A stretch of DNA of 64,000 nt, from NCBI GenBank assembly GCA_030427885.1, contig JAUICM010000007.1:1-64000 (forward strand). Direction: 5' to 3'. This document shows positions 16,335 to 25,867 of this stretch, piece by piece (the stretch's first letter is position 1; the number at the start of each line of letters is the position of its first letter). Under the pieces are notes generated by a model. It did no database searches and was not told where the DNA came from. It worked only from the letters and a program-made list of their open reading frames with translations. Origin of the DNA: Rhodothermia bacterium. GTDB taxonomy: Bacteria; Bacteroidota; Rhodothermia; Balneolales; Balneolaceae. Position numbers and translations under genes: made by a program.

Positions 16335-18875
16335 TCACTCCTTAATCATATTCTGAAATGCCGAGCCAAAGATCAGGTAGGCAGTATTGCCAGCTATGGT
16401 ACCTTCGTTTTGTCCCCAGAGGAATGGCCAGTCGTCAAAGTTTTCAAAATGATCGGGCCTTCTGAACAACAGTCCCGGAGCCACGTTGCCTGGAATAAAA
16501 GAGAAATCAGCCCGGTTGTTACCATAAAACACTTCTTTAGGACGAACAGCACCCAGTGTGGCCACTAAAGAATAATTGTGATAAGGATGATTTCCAAATA
16601 ACCAATCGGTTGCTTTGAAAGCATGACTTCCATCAATGATTTCAGGGAAATATTTATTGGCGAAAGTGATGGTAGTTCCGAATCTTACGATTCCACCGCC
16701 TCCTGCCCAGTTTCCTAAACCTATTGGTACACCATAAGGGTTATTTCTTTCCAGCCCGAGTATATAATCCTTGTATTGTTTTATATATGGGCGGAGATCT
16801 TCTTTATACTCTTCATCCATGTAAGGGATGGCTTCAAGCGCGGTAACAATTCCGAAGTTTACATTACGGTCTAAAATAGGCCATAGATCTTTAAGGTATT
16901 TGTCAGCATACTCCTGCTCGCCGGTTGTAATGTATAACTGAAGATTAGTACCCAAATCACCAAGAGAACTCCACCAACCAAAGTTATTGTTGTCATCTTC
17001 TTCTGCGGCAAGTAATTCGTTTGCTTCTTTAAGCAGGCGTTGGGATTGTACTAATGCTCTTTCAGCCAGATCATCATTATACCCTTTCAGTGCCCGGCTG
17101 GCAGCTGCGAAGGTCATTGCGGCTCTGAGATCAAGACTTGGACTACGGGTGGTAAATGCCCACATGTCATCTTTAACTCCACTGGATTTGCCGTCCGCTG
17201 CAATTTCATAGGGACCAAGTTCCGGATTATAAGGAAGTCCGTCAGTAATGGAAGCAGCATCACCCAGGTGATGGTAATTATCGAGTACAGCATTTGAAAG
17301 TGCATCCGACATATGACCGATAATTTCGGCTTGTGCCACTAAATTCAACATGCCGTGTTCGATATACTGCAATACATCCGGTGTTCCATCAGGACGATGA
17401 AGGTCTACATATCGTTGTTCCTGATCTATGAAAGTCTGATCTCGCTGAGGTTTAAAATATTCCCAGGCTTTTACAAAGTTATCTACTACCGAGATATTTG
17501 ATTCGGTTTCGATATCAAAATCTCCGGCATCGAAAAATCCGCCAACATTCAAACCCGGAATAGTTTCATAGGGTTCAAATTTGGTATCGGTTGTAGGTCC
17601 CTGGCTGTGGAGGTCAAAGTGATCAGTATTGGTTGGAGCCTGAAGGTAGCCTTCTTTAAAAGGTTCGCCATGCCATACTCTGTAAGCCTCATTTACAAAC
17701 ATATGATTCATATGGATTGGCACCCAAACGTCATTTGTGGCATCTGTCATCTGATCGTATACATCATCCTGGATGATAAAATGATTTGTTTTATGATCGC
17801 CGTACCGGATAAAGTAAATACCCGGAGTGGTAACATCAGAGAAATCGAATTTCACATAGTGATACTTGAAATAATCCCCCCACGATACCACATCCCCGGT
17901 GAAAAATTCAGTAATACTGCCATCCGGCTCAATTTTATGTAAAGAAGCTGTTGAAAGGGGAGTGTCTTTTTTGTCCAGTTCAATAACAGATACTTTTCTT
18001 TGAGAAGGAATGTATCCAACCTGAGAAAATCCGATGTTTGGTTCTCTGATCCAGCCTTCTACCGCATTTGGTTCAACGGTCCAGGTAAGTACTTTGCCTG
18101 TTTTTCCAGCTGGCAGAAGACTTCGCACAACGTACCATCCGTTTTGAGCCAGAATACGTCCGTCGAACAGCATCAGGTCAGCATCCTGAGAAGTGATCTT
18201 TACCATTCGAGTAGGTTCATCAGGAGCGATGATCAGGCTTCGGCCGGTTTCGAGAGGAAGGGGATCAACAAATTTACCAGTACCTCTGTCATCGGAGGTT
18301 ACATATCCCTTGTACTGTTTGAGTTTTTCACTATTAGGTCTTGTGATTGTATTCCCAACAACATATCGCGGAAACAAATTGATTCGCCCATCCATCAGGT
18401 AAGTTTTATTCCAATATTGTGAAGGAAGGAATTCGAGATTAAATCCGGCATCTCCTTCAAGCTCTGCGGGAACGGGTTTATCAAGATATACCGAGATCTC
18501 AACACCACTGCCTTTAGCGCTTACAACTACTCTGGATTCAAAATCAAAATCATTATATCGCAGTGTTGCCTCGATACTTTTGGAGTCCTCACTTACAATA
18601 CGATTTGAGATTTCCGGTACAAGATCCCACTGTTCAGGAGTATTACTTAATCTGATAGCACCCCCTTGAGAAGTTCTTACCCCGTGGTGAATGATCTCAA
18701 TACCGGCATTCTTTTCATCATTAAACCCACCGGTAAATAAATTACTGTACACGAGTACATTTACACCCTGGGTTTCAAAATACTCGAGATCGTTAAGTTC
18801 CAGGCTTTGACTCCATCCGTTACTTGTATACCCAAATAGTAGTACAAGTAGCGGTATAATAGTTAGTTTCTTCAT
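16335..18875 (-). CDS. glycoside hydrolase family 9 protein
   Basis: An 846-residue exported protein: signal peptide (MKKLTIIPLLVLLFGYTSNGWSQS), an N-terminal beta-rich region of about 265 residues with no family I can name, a cellulase N-terminal Ig-like domain (IGFSQVGYIPSQRKVSVIEL through HFIIQDDVYDQ) and a C-terminal (alpha/alpha)6 GH9 catalytic domain. The catalytic aspartates fit D449 and D452 in GGFFDAGDFDIET, and the general acid fits Glu824 in QNEGTIAGNTA. GH9 enzymes cut beta-1,4-glucans or related glycans; the exact polymer is unknown. It has no T9SS tail, so it may be periplasmic. Confidence 0.9.
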   Translation of the reverse strand: MKKLTIIPLLVLLFGYTSNGWSQSLELNDLEYFETQGVNVLVYSNLFTGGFNDEKNAGIEIIHHGVRTSQGGAIRLSNTPEQWDLVPEISNRIVSEDSKSIEATLRYNDFDFESRVVVSAKGSGVEISVYLDKPVPAELEGDAGFNLEFLPSQYWNKTYLMDGRINLFPRYVVGNTITRPNSEKLKQYKGYVTSDDRGTGKFVDPLPLETGRSLIIAPDEPTRMVKITSQDADLMLFDGRILAQNGWYVVRSLLPAGKTGKVLTWTVEPNAVEGWIREPNIGFSQVGYIPSQRKVSVIELDKKDTPLSTASLHKIEPDGSITEFFTGDVVSWGDYFKYHYVKFDFSDVTTPGIYFIRYGDHKTNHFIIQDDVYDQMTDATNDVWVPIHMNHMFVNEAYRVWHGEPFKEGYLQAPTNTDHFDLHSQGPTTDTKFEPYETIPGLNVGGFFDAGDFDIETESNISVVDNFVKAWEYFKPQRDQTFIDQEQRYVDLHRPDGTPDVLQYIEHGMLNLVAQAEIIGHMSDALSNAVLDNYHHLGDAASITDGLPYNPELGPYEIAADGKSSGVKDDMWAFTTRSPSLDLRAAMTFAAASRALKGYNDDLAERALVQSQRLLKEANELLAAEEDDNNNFGWWSSLGDLGTNLQLYITTGEQEYADKYLKDLWPILDRNVNFGIVTALEAIPYMDEEYKEDLRPYIKQYKDYILGLERNNPYGVPIGLGNWAGGGGIVRFGTTITFANKYFPEIIDGSHAFKATDWLFGNHPYHNYSLVATLGAVRPKEVFYGNNRADFSFIPGNVAPGLLFRRPDHFENFDDWPFLWGQNEGTIAGNTAYLIFGSAFQNMIKE

Positions 18876-18971
18876 GTTTAGTTATTGGCTAGGGTTAAAT
18901 ATGCGATCCAATCAATGTTAGTTATTCCGCTTTAAAAAGTGTTGGAATATAAACTGCTTGAAATACCCGTA

Positions 18972-18987
18972 AGAGAAAATTTTCTCT
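18972..18987. promoter_or_regulatory. perfect 16-bp palindrome upstream of the GH9 gene
   Basis: AGAGAAAATTTTCTCT lies 97 bases upstream of the GH9 start. A further pair of palindromes, GCAATATTGC (19120-19129) and CAAAATTTTG (19131-19140), lies in the same gap. They are possible operator sites; no regulator is known. The gap 18876-19321 is AT-rich and I see no gene in it. Confidence 0.4.
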
Positions 18988-19321
18988 CATTTATTTTACC
19001 ACAAAGTGGATTTAAAAGAGGCATTACAGACTATAATAAGTTTAATAAAAAAGAGTAATTAGCAAAGTCTATTAACGATATTCTTTTTAAAATTTGTCAA
19101 AACCACATAATTTTTTTGCGCAATATTGCTCAAAATTTTGCCTAACTCTTTGTAAGTTCAAGTTTTGGAAAATAATTTCAGAAGTGAATATCAAATCTTT
19201 CAGAGTCGATCGTATTTCCCTAAAATCGTGAAAAAGACATTAACCCCGGGTTTATAGAACTGACCTACGTTTACAATAGTGGAATAAAGATCGAACAAAG
19301 GGCGTAGGGCCTGCGGTCAAA

Positions 19322-19675
19322 TCATTTTTGCAATAACCAGTTACGGGCTTCAGTTTCACCAAAAAAGACTTTAAAACGTGCCATTCTGTTAACGGCTACT
19401 GTTTCAGCGTATTGGTTTACTTTATGAGGAACTGAGACCGCGGCGATCTTATAACGGAACCCAAATACTTCTGCTACTTTCTCACCGGTATAAAATCGGA
19501 TCATTTCATTTTCAGGAACAGATAATCCTGAGGAGTCGACAAGTAGTAGTTTTGTATTCTGCCGGTCCGCTTCTTCTTTAATTTCATAGATCATCTGAAC
19601 AGCATTTTCAGTGGTCCATTCACCGGAGATCTTTACATAAAGGTGATCCGGTTTGTTAGTGAATTCTGTTTTCAT
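19322..19675 (-). CDS. STAS/SpoIIAA-like domain protein
   Basis: A 117-residue protein with the alternating strand-helix pattern of the SpoIIAA-like/STAS fold: DHLYVKISGEWTTENAVQMIYEIKEEADRQNTKLLLVDSSGLSVPENEMIRFYTGEKVAEVFGFRYKIAAVS. Proteins of this kind in Bacteroidota are usually single-domain and of unknown role. The family assignment rests on pattern only. It sits 41 bases after the PhnA-like gene on the same strand, so the two may be co-transcribed. Confidence 0.7.
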   Translation of the reverse strand: MKTEFTNKPDHLYVKISGEWTTENAVQMIYEIKEEADRQNTKLLLVDSSGLSVPENEMIRFYTGEKVAEVFGFRYKIAAVSVPHKVNQYAETVAVNRMARFKVFFGETEARNWLLQK

Positions 19676-19716
19676 TGGTATGATCTTTAATCCCCGGTAG
19701 CAAAAAAGTGTATAAT

Positions 19717-20058
19717 TCAGGCCTTTTTAACAAACTCGGATTTGAGCGCCATTGCCCCGAAGCCATCAATTTTGCAGTCTATGTTATGATCACCGTCGGT
19801 TAAGCGGATGTTTTTAACCTTCGTTCCTACTTTGATAGCCTGTGAAGCTCCCTTTACAGGCAGGTCTTTGATGATGGTAACCGAATCTCCATCCTGAAGT
19901 AAATTACCATGTGCATCTTTAACCACGAGTCCTTCTGCTTCGTCCCGTATATGTTCCGGATTCCATTCATAGCCACATTCCGGGCATACCATTAATGGAT
20001 CCATTGGGTAGGTGTATTCGCAATTGCACTTTGGGCAGGGCTGGGTTTCTTCTGACAT
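19717..20058 (-). CDS. zinc-ribbon PhnA/YjdM family protein
   Basis: A 113-residue PhnA/YjdM family protein. The start at 20058 ([17 protein letters not shown]) fits family length; an upstream ATG at 20121 would add 21 residues of unrelated sequence. The N-terminal zinc ribbon has CPKC and CPEC, followed by the conserved [42 protein letters not shown]. Despite the name, the family is not established as phosphonoacetate hydrolase. Confidence 0.92.
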   Translation of the reverse strand: MSEETQPCPKCNCEYTYPMDPLMVCPECGYEWNPEHIRDEAEGLVVKDAHGNLLQDGDSVTIIKDLPVKGASQAIKVGTKVKNIRLTDGDHNIDCKIDGFGAMALKSEFVKKA

Positions 20059-20191
20059 CGTATCCGGGCTTTTTAGAAAATCGAAAGAAGATATGAAAAT
20101 GAAACAGGAAGGAGGTATCAAAATCTGATAATTCTGAATATTTCAGAATTTTGATTAATGATGCAGAGTCAGTAACCCGGGTATACTGGTA

Positions 20192-21619
20192 TCAATCTGT
20201 AGTAACACTGCTAAGTTCATTGATCAGGCCCTCAAAAATGAACCCATGGAATGGAAATACAGCAAACCAGTATAATCGTCCGGCTAACCCCAAAGGCCTG
20301 AATGTTGCAGTCTGGATCAACGAATCACCTTCCAGTTTAAATTCAAGCCAGGCTTCTCCGGGGAGTTTCATTTCCGCAAAGAGCAGGAGCCGGCCCTCCT
20401 TCTTATCAGCATAGATAACCCTCCAGAAATCCAGGGAATCTCCGACTGAAATGGAAGTCTGGTTGGTTCGTCCTCTTCTTAAACCAACACCGCCGAATAC
20501 TTTATCCAGAAAGCCTCTGATCTTCCATAACCAATTTCCGTAATACCATCCGTTTTCACCACCAATACTCCAGATCCTATCGATGCAGGCTTGTTGATCT
20601 TTTACGGGTTTCACTCGTTCATCTTTGAAGCATCCGTATTCGGGCACAGTATTAAAATCTGATATGCTGATATTCATACCACTACTTGAGTATGAGTCTT
20701 TCCAGCTGGAATCAATTTCGTTGTGCTCAACTTTATAGAAAGCTCTGCGGAGCGCCTCTTTATAGGGAATCGGATGTACACCCACGATATCATTGATTTT
20801 ATTATCTCTGCAAACCACTTCTACTTTCATACTATCGACCAGAGAGCGGGCCAGTTTGTATGAAGTTGAGGTAACGAAGTAAAGCCAGTATGACGACAAC
20901 TTCGGAGTCATGACCGGCACGGTCCATATCTTTCTTTTCAGATTTCTGACCTCAGCAAGAGCAAGCAGCATTTCTTTGTAAGTAAGGATGTCATCACACC
21001 CGATGTCAAAATTTTTATTGTAGGTTTGTTCATTCAATATGCAGGCAGTCAGGAAACGAAGTACATCCGAAATACCAATCGGCTGACACTTTGTTAGCAG
21101 CCACTTCGGGGTGATCATGACCGGGAGTTTTTCCACCAGATCTCGCATGATCTCAAAAGAAGCACTACCCGATCCGACTATGATCCCGGCTCTGAGGCAG
21201 GTGAAGTTATAACCACCTTTACTTAACTCATTTTCAACATTCTTTCTGGACTGAAGATGATCTGACAATTCATCCTCATTGATGATCCCGCTAAGGTAGA
21301 TCACTTGTTGTACAGAAGTATCAGTTAAACGATTTCTGAAATTCACGGCACATTGCTCCTCAAGTGATTTATAATCATCAGAAGAAGACATGGAGTGCAC
21401 CAGGTAATAAGCTATATCAATATCGGAGGGAATATTAGAGAGGGAATTTTTATCCAACAGGTCCACTTCAATAACACTCAACTTTTCTTTCAGGTCGGGG
21501 GGAGGAGTAAATCTTTTTCTGTCTCTGACACAGCAAACTACATGATGCCCTTGTTTTATAAGCAAGGGTAGAAGTCGTTTACCTATATATCCCGTAGCAC
21601 CTGTAAGAAGTATTTTCAT
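20192..21619 (-). CDS. NAD(P)-binding SDR-like protein with DUF2867 C-terminal domain
   Basis: A 475-residue protein with two parts. Residues 1-290 are an atypical/extended SDR (NmrA/YbjT-like): MKILLTGATGYIGKRLLPLL is the dinucleotide site, with YYLVHSMSS and VIYLSGI further on. Residues about 310-475 match DUF2867 (RIWSIGGENGWYYGNWLWKIRGFLDKVFGGVGLRRGR and FHGFIFEGLINEL). This fusion is widespread in Bacteroidota and Proteobacteria; its substrate is unknown, although the DUF2867 part resembles polyketide cyclase-like folds. It stands alone between small genes. Confidence 0.87.
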   Translation of the reverse strand: MKILLTGATGYIGKRLLPLLIKQGHHVVCCVRDRKRFTPPPDLKEKLSVIEVDLLDKNSLSNIPSDIDIAYYLVHSMSSSDDYKSLEEQCAVNFRNRLTDTSVQQVIYLSGIINEDELSDHLQSRKNVENELSKGGYNFTCLRAGIIVGSGSASFEIMRDLVEKLPVMITPKWLLTKCQPIGISDVLRFLTACILNEQTYNKNFDIGCDDILTYKEMLLALAEVRNLKRKIWTVPVMTPKLSSYWLYFVTSTSYKLARSLVDSMKVEVVCRDNKINDIVGVHPIPYKEALRRAFYKVEHNEIDSSWKDSYSSSGMNISISDFNTVPEYGCFKDERVKPVKDQQACIDRIWSIGGENGWYYGNWLWKIRGFLDKVFGGVGLRRGRTNQTSISVGDSLDFWRVIYADKKEGRLLLFAEMKLPGEAWLEFKLEGDSLIQTATFRPLGLAGRLYWFAVFPFHGFIFEGLINELSSVTTD

Positions 21620-21694
21620 GGATTGATTCTGATCCGTATCTGTTTGAGCTTAGTGCTCAGGCAACTCAACCAAAAAAAACTCTCAGGAGTTTGC

Positions 21695-22138
21695 TTAGAC
21701 AGAATTATTTACCTCAGAAGGAGGTTCGGGTGGTTTTTTTCTGAGATGCATTAATGTAAGAATCCCGATCATAATAAAGGGTAAAGCAGAAGCAAAGATC
21801 TTCAGATTCATTGCCAGTACTCCGATCAATGGAATAAAAAGGAGTAACAGGGATAAGCAGGAGAGCCCGACATAGCTTAGTTTTCGATCCGGAGTTTTTT
21901 GAAAAAGGGTTATTACCAGCAATATTTGCCCAAGTAATGGGATCACCGTAAAGGGATGCAATACCGACATGGGATCGGTAAACAACCCGGAGAGAATCAT
22001 CCATTCGGTTTCTATGAGAAATCCGCTTTGGTCGGTACCCCATTCAAGGTATCCGATGAAAGAGCTGAGAATAAGCCCTAGATTCAGAAGTTTGGCTTTG
22101 GCAGTATGCATGGAAATTAGATTACTTAGAAAGGCCAT
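21695..22138 (-). CDS. hypothetical membrane protein, four TM segments
   Basis: A 147-residue polytopic protein I do not recognise, with hydrophobic segments at about residues 15-32, 58-80, 88-107 and 112-131, and a polar, proline-rich tail (RKKPPEPPSEVNNSV). A second possible start is the Met at residue 10. It is 75 bases upstream of the SDR/DUF2867 gene in the same direction. No conserved motif is visible to me. Confidence 0.7.
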   Translation of the reverse strand: MAFLSNLISMHTAKAKLLNLGLILSSFIGYLEWGTDQSGFLIETEWMILSGLFTDPMSVLHPFTVIPLLGQILLVITLFQKTPDRKLSYVGLSCLSLLLLFIPLIGVLAMNLKIFASALPFIMIGILTLMHLRKKPPEPPSEVNNSV

Positions 22139-22262
22139 ACCTTTGACGCCGCTTAGCTCAGGAGGTTACAAAATGCAGCGCCGATACAGGATTATTAAGA
22201 GCAGAATAGATTTCGAATTTCTATTCCTGTAATAACTCCACATTGACATACAGCCAGTATTA

Positions 22263-23474
22263 TTATCTTTTTTTGAAAGTAATCTCAGGCCGGGTTGATA
22301 ATTGTTTTGATGTTTCTATCAATTGGGTTTTCAGGAAACCCGCGTCAGAAAATTCAGCCGATTCTTTTTCCCATCCCACAAAAAAGTAAAAGCTATACTG
22401 ATCAGCCCGTTTCAAAAAGGCGAGCTCAGTATGTGTGATTCCACTCCCCGTGGAAGGCGCTTTTGTGAATGAAATGAAATTATCTGTGGGGATCAGAAGT
22501 CCCATGCCAAGAAAGTCGTTGATCTCAGTTTGGGCTCCATGTGTCATCAGGATATTAAAACCCGACTGATTGAAGTCCGAGACTTCAGCTCCTTTCAGAT
22601 TAACAATGCCCGTCACCAAAGTATCTTTGGTCTCGCCTGAGAAAGTTATCTCACTTTGATACCAGCGTGTATTGGCCCAGGTCGTGATCTTTTCAGTAAG
22701 TTCATAGTCGGTACCATCTACACTCCAGCCTGAGTACTTCAATTCAAAGACCGATCTGACGGGTCCTTCAATAATCTTTCGGAACTCCGCATGATCTGTG
22801 TGTGCTAATCGTTTAAGTTGTCCGTTCTTTACAATAGCCAGGGCACCGGCGCCAAGTGAATTTCCAACTTTAAGGATGTCCATTCCCCAGGGTTGGAGCG
22901 AGTGGTAGTCCTCATCAATACCGATGGTATGGGTAACCATTTCCGATGTTCTCTTGCCAAAGATGTCCTTGCCGTTTCGGGAATCGAAGTAGCTTCTGAA
23001 TGCAACCAGATTATTCTCCCAACCTGGTCCTTCATATTGATATAAGTACGGAGTGCTTTGAGCCACATGGTTTGCAGGACGTACATTTTGCCTCACCGAT
23101 TCAAAATGATCATCTCTGTCCGGGCTGTATCCAAGATTAACCTGTGTTTCTGCTTCAAATTCAGGATAGCTCTCTTTTGGAACTCCCTTCAAAGAAATAG
23201 TTTCTGATTTTCCCGCAGCTACAGATAGCTGAAATATGAGCTCATCCCAGTCCCCATCACCATTAATATCATCAAGCTGAGCAGGAATGAGTGATCCATC
23301 GTAATGTGATAAAACAGGGAGTGATCCGGGTTCTGAACTGAGTTTTGAGGAAGGAATAATGATGTTCTTGTGATCCCAGTCGGTATCCGAAGTATTAGAT
23401 ACCGTAAAGGTATCAGATGGAGCAGAACAGCTTGCCCAGATCAGAAATACAATACCAAGCAGCTCAGGCTTCAT
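22263..23474 (-). CDS. DUF4861 family lipoprotein-like protein
   Basis: A 403-residue exported protein of the DUF4861 family. The first residues (MKPELLGIVFLIWASCSAPSD) look like a lipoprotein signal. Typical stretches include YEGPGWENNLVAFRSYFDSRNGKDIFGK and a C-terminal VGWEKESAEFSDAGFLKTQLIE. DUF4861 proteins are found in polysaccharide-utilisation loci beside GH105/GH88 enzymes, and here the gene follows a GH105-like gene with no intervening base. It probably works on unsaturated or pectin-like oligosaccharides, but no activity can be claimed. Confidence 0.87.
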   Translation of the reverse strand: MKPELLGIVFLIWASCSAPSDTFTVSNTSDTDWDHKNIIIPSSKLSSEPGSLPVLSHYDGSLIPAQLDDINGDGDWDELIFQLSVAAGKSETISLKGVPKESYPEFEAETQVNLGYSPDRDDHFESVRQNVRPANHVAQSTPYLYQYEGPGWENNLVAFRSYFDSRNGKDIFGKRTSEMVTHTIGIDEDYHSLQPWGMDILKVGNSLGAGALAIVKNGQLKRLAHTDHAEFRKIIEGPVRSVFELKYSGWSVDGTDYELTEKITTWANTRWYQSEITFSGETKDTLVTGIVNLKGAEVSDFNQSGFNILMTHGAQTEINDFLGMGLLIPTDNFISFTKAPSTGSGITHTELAFLKRADQYSFYFFVGWEKESAEFSDAGFLKTQLIETSKQLSTRPEITFKKR

Positions 23475-24629
23475 TTATTCGCTCCCGATATAACGAACCA
23501 TTTCAGTAGCTGCCAGTAGAAATGCACCAACACCAAAATCACTGGTTGAGTTTTCATCAACGATCTGTCCGGGAATAGCCTTTTCTCCGATGGGTTGAAC
23601 ATACCCTAATCTGCCATCGGGTTGGATGGCTGTTTTGGAGAGATACTTCCAGCCTTTAAGAGCTACCGATTTATATTCTCCTTCATCAAGAATACCATTG
23701 TTTATCCCCCAGAGCATGCCAAAAGTAAAAAATGAAGTACCACTGGTTTCAGGACCCGGTGCCTGTTCAGGATCAAGCAGACTTCTTGTCCAGTAGCCTT
23801 CAGGTTGTTGTGCTTCTTTAAGTGCTCCGGCCATAGAAGTGAACACATCCACATATTCCTCCCGATACTGATTGTCTTCAGGCAGCTTATCAAGAGTGCG
23901 GGCCAGGGCTGCAAACACCCATCCATCACCACGGGACCAGAAATCCTTTTTGCCAGAATTTGTCTTGTGCTCTGGATAAATGTATTTGGCATCACGATAC
24001 CAAAGGCCAGCTTCTTCATCATAGACCCGTTCCTTAGTGAAGCTAAAATATTCATGTAGTTTATCAAGATAGATGTCATCTCCGGTAAGCTCATACATGC
24101 GTGGCATCACCGGCATTACCATATATAGACCATCGATCCACCACCAGTATCCATCCTCATCCGTATGTACCTGATAGTTCATGACCTCTTTTGCCCGGGC
24201 GATCTTGTATTCCTCAGGATCTAGCTGATAAAGATCGATATACACCTGAAAGCAGGCCTGCCAGTCACCAAAAAGCACATGCTCATTGGTCTCCCCGTAT
24301 GTAAATTTCCATTCCTCCGGATTTTCTGACTTGGCACCCTGCCATTCATTATGATCAGCCCAGGTGACACTATAATCCAGGTATTCCTGTTTTTGGGTCA
24401 ATGAATATGCTGCAAGGTTACCAATGTGATAGGCCGAATTATGCCAGAACGGCCACTCTTTAGCATCCGGATGTTCACTTTGCCAGGTATCGTTAACAGT
24501 GGTCAGAGCTTCGATCACATCCTGCTTTTGTGGAAGGGGAAGAGAGTTTTTCTGATCATGTTTTTCTGAGCAGGTCCATGCAGTGAAAACAAAAAGAATC
24601 AGAAAGTAAACAGAGCGGTTATTCATCAT
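23475..24629 (-). CDS. GH88/GH105-like unsaturated uronyl hydrolase
   Basis: A 384-residue exported (alpha/alpha)6 barrel enzyme. The N terminus (SVYFLILFVFTAWTC, Cys20) is a lipoprotein-like signal. NEHVLFGDWQACFQVYIDLY (residues 115-134) and DGYWWWIDGLYMVMPVMPRMYELTGD carry the family motifs, with Asp166 the likely catalytic acid by analogy with YteR/YesR. GH105 enzymes remove the terminal unsaturated uronic acid left by lyases acting on rhamnogalacturonan or similar glycans. It forms an operon with the DUF4861 gene, whose start immediately follows its stop. Confidence 0.9.
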   Translation of the reverse strand: MMNNRSVYFLILFVFTAWTCSEKHDQKNSLPLPQKQDVIEALTTVNDTWQSEHPDAKEWPFWHNSAYHIGNLAAYSLTQKQEYLDYSVTWADHNEWQGAKSENPEEWKFTYGETNEHVLFGDWQACFQVYIDLYQLDPEEYKIARAKEVMNYQVHTDEDGYWWWIDGLYMVMPVMPRMYELTGDDIYLDKLHEYFSFTKERVYDEEAGLWYRDAKYIYPEHKTNSGKKDFWSRGDGWVFAALARTLDKLPEDNQYREEYVDVFTSMAGALKEAQQPEGYWTRSLLDPEQAPGPETSGTSFFTFGMLWGINNGILDEGEYKSVALKGWKYLSKTAIQPDGRLGYVQPIGEKAIPGQIVDENSTSDFGVGAFLLAATEMVRYIGSE

Positions 24630-24730
24630 CTTGGCTATAGGCTGTTAGTTAAAAAGTAACATATGCACTTAATCTAACAATCTATAGGAAGAATCGGATC
24701 AGAAAAAATGAGGTCACTTCTTTGCACCAT

Positions 24731-25867
24731 TTAGTTGATGCCATCCCACCAGGCATCGAAACTTCGTGTAATGTCATTCATATCCACTTTTTCCCCGATG
24801 AGAGGAGTGAAGAGTGGGATCGGGTTTTCCTTATCCTTATTCAATTCTGACACCCGTTTCAAGGGTTCATCCCAGGGATGCATAGCTAATACATACTTGG
24901 ATGAGTGAACCGGGAATAAACGCTTTGCATTCAGGTCGCGGGCAGCCTGCAACACCTGATCGGGATGCATATGGATCTCTTTCCAGGCATCATTGTATTG
25001 CCCGTTATCCAGAATGGCGAGGTCTACAGAACCAAATTGCTCACCTATCTCAGCAAAGAAGGAGTCGTAGCCGCTGTCGCCACCTACATAGATTTTGAAG
25101 TTTGGAGTCTGAACCACAAAGGAAGCCCAAAGGGTATTTTTGCGGGCAAAACCACGTCCCGAGAAATGTCGTGCAGGAAGGGTATGGATGATGAAACCCG
25201 AATCAGGTTCAGTGGAGTCATTCCAGTCCTGCTCTGTGATCTCGTCCAGAGAATATCCCCATTCCTGAAAATGAGAGCCCACACCAAGTCCGCAGAAAAC
25301 ATGTTTTACCTTGCCTTTCAATCCAAGAATGGTCTCATGATCCAGATGGTCATAATGATCGTGACTGATGAGGAGGTAATCGATCTCCGGGAGATCTTCC
25401 ACGGTATAGCGGTCGGTTCCCTTGAAGGCTTTAACCGTTCCGGGAATAGGGGAGGCATTACCACTGAATACCGGATCGACGAGGATCGTTTTTCCATCCA
25501 GCTGCATGAAGTAGGAAGAGTGGCCAAACCAAACCAGAATATTTTCGTTCTCATCAAGATCCTTAAGGTTTTCCTTTACGGAAGGAATCGAATCCTTTGG
25601 CTCGGTGCGGGGATGTTTCCTGAAGAACTGATCGATGAGGATACTCATATAGGAATGTCCTTCAGAGAGATCAGGAGTCACACTGAGATTTTTAAAACTT
25701 CCGTCCCGGTAATTGGGGGACTCAGAGATCTTTTCAACATGCTCTCCGGATGGTGCCTTTCCGAATTTGGATTGCTTCATATACAAAAAAGTGGCGACAG
25801 TAAGCACTGCCGCAAGACTGAGGAAAGTGATCATCAGGTATTTTAAGATTTTGGAGATAAACTTCAT
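24731..25867 (-). CDS. membrane-anchored MBL-fold hydrolase (UlaG/NAPE-PLD-like)
   Basis: A 378-residue metallo-beta-lactamase-fold protein with an N-terminal membrane anchor (residues 6-29). Motifs in order: WFGHSSYFMQLDGKTILVDPVFS, the metal site LISHDHYDHLDHETI, PARHFSGRG, YVGGDSGYDSFFAEIG and FPVHSSKYVLAMHPWDEPLKRV. This series matches the UlaG/NAPE-PLD-like group (YjgF-region MBL hydrolases). The substrate could be a lactone or a phospholipid; sequence does not decide. The antisense frame across this gene is long by chance and is not a gene. Confidence 0.88.
   Translation of the reverse strand: MKFISKILKYLMITFLSLAAVLTVATFLYMKQSKFGKAPSGEHVEKISESPNYRDGSFKNLSVTPDLSEGHSYMSILIDQFFRKHPRTEPKDSIPSVKENLKDLDENENILVWFGHSSYFMQLDGKTILVDPVFSGNASPIPGTVKAFKGTDRYTVEDLPEIDYLLISHDHYDHLDHETILGLKGKVKHVFCGLGVGSHFQEWGYSLDEITEQDWNDSTEPDSGFIIHTLPARHFSGRGFARKNTLWASFVVQTPNFKIYVGGDSGYDSFFAEIGEQFGSVDLAILDNGQYNDAWKEIHMHPDQVLQAARDLNAKRLFPVHSSKYVLAMHPWDEPLKRVSELNKDKENPIPLFTPLIGEKVDMNDITRSFDAWWDGIN

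Noticed and set aside
24965-25846. 293-codon plus-strand frame opposite the MBL hydrolase gene
   Set aside because: It is entirely antisense to a gene with clear MBL motifs, has low-complexity basic composition and no recognisable domain. Chance open frame.
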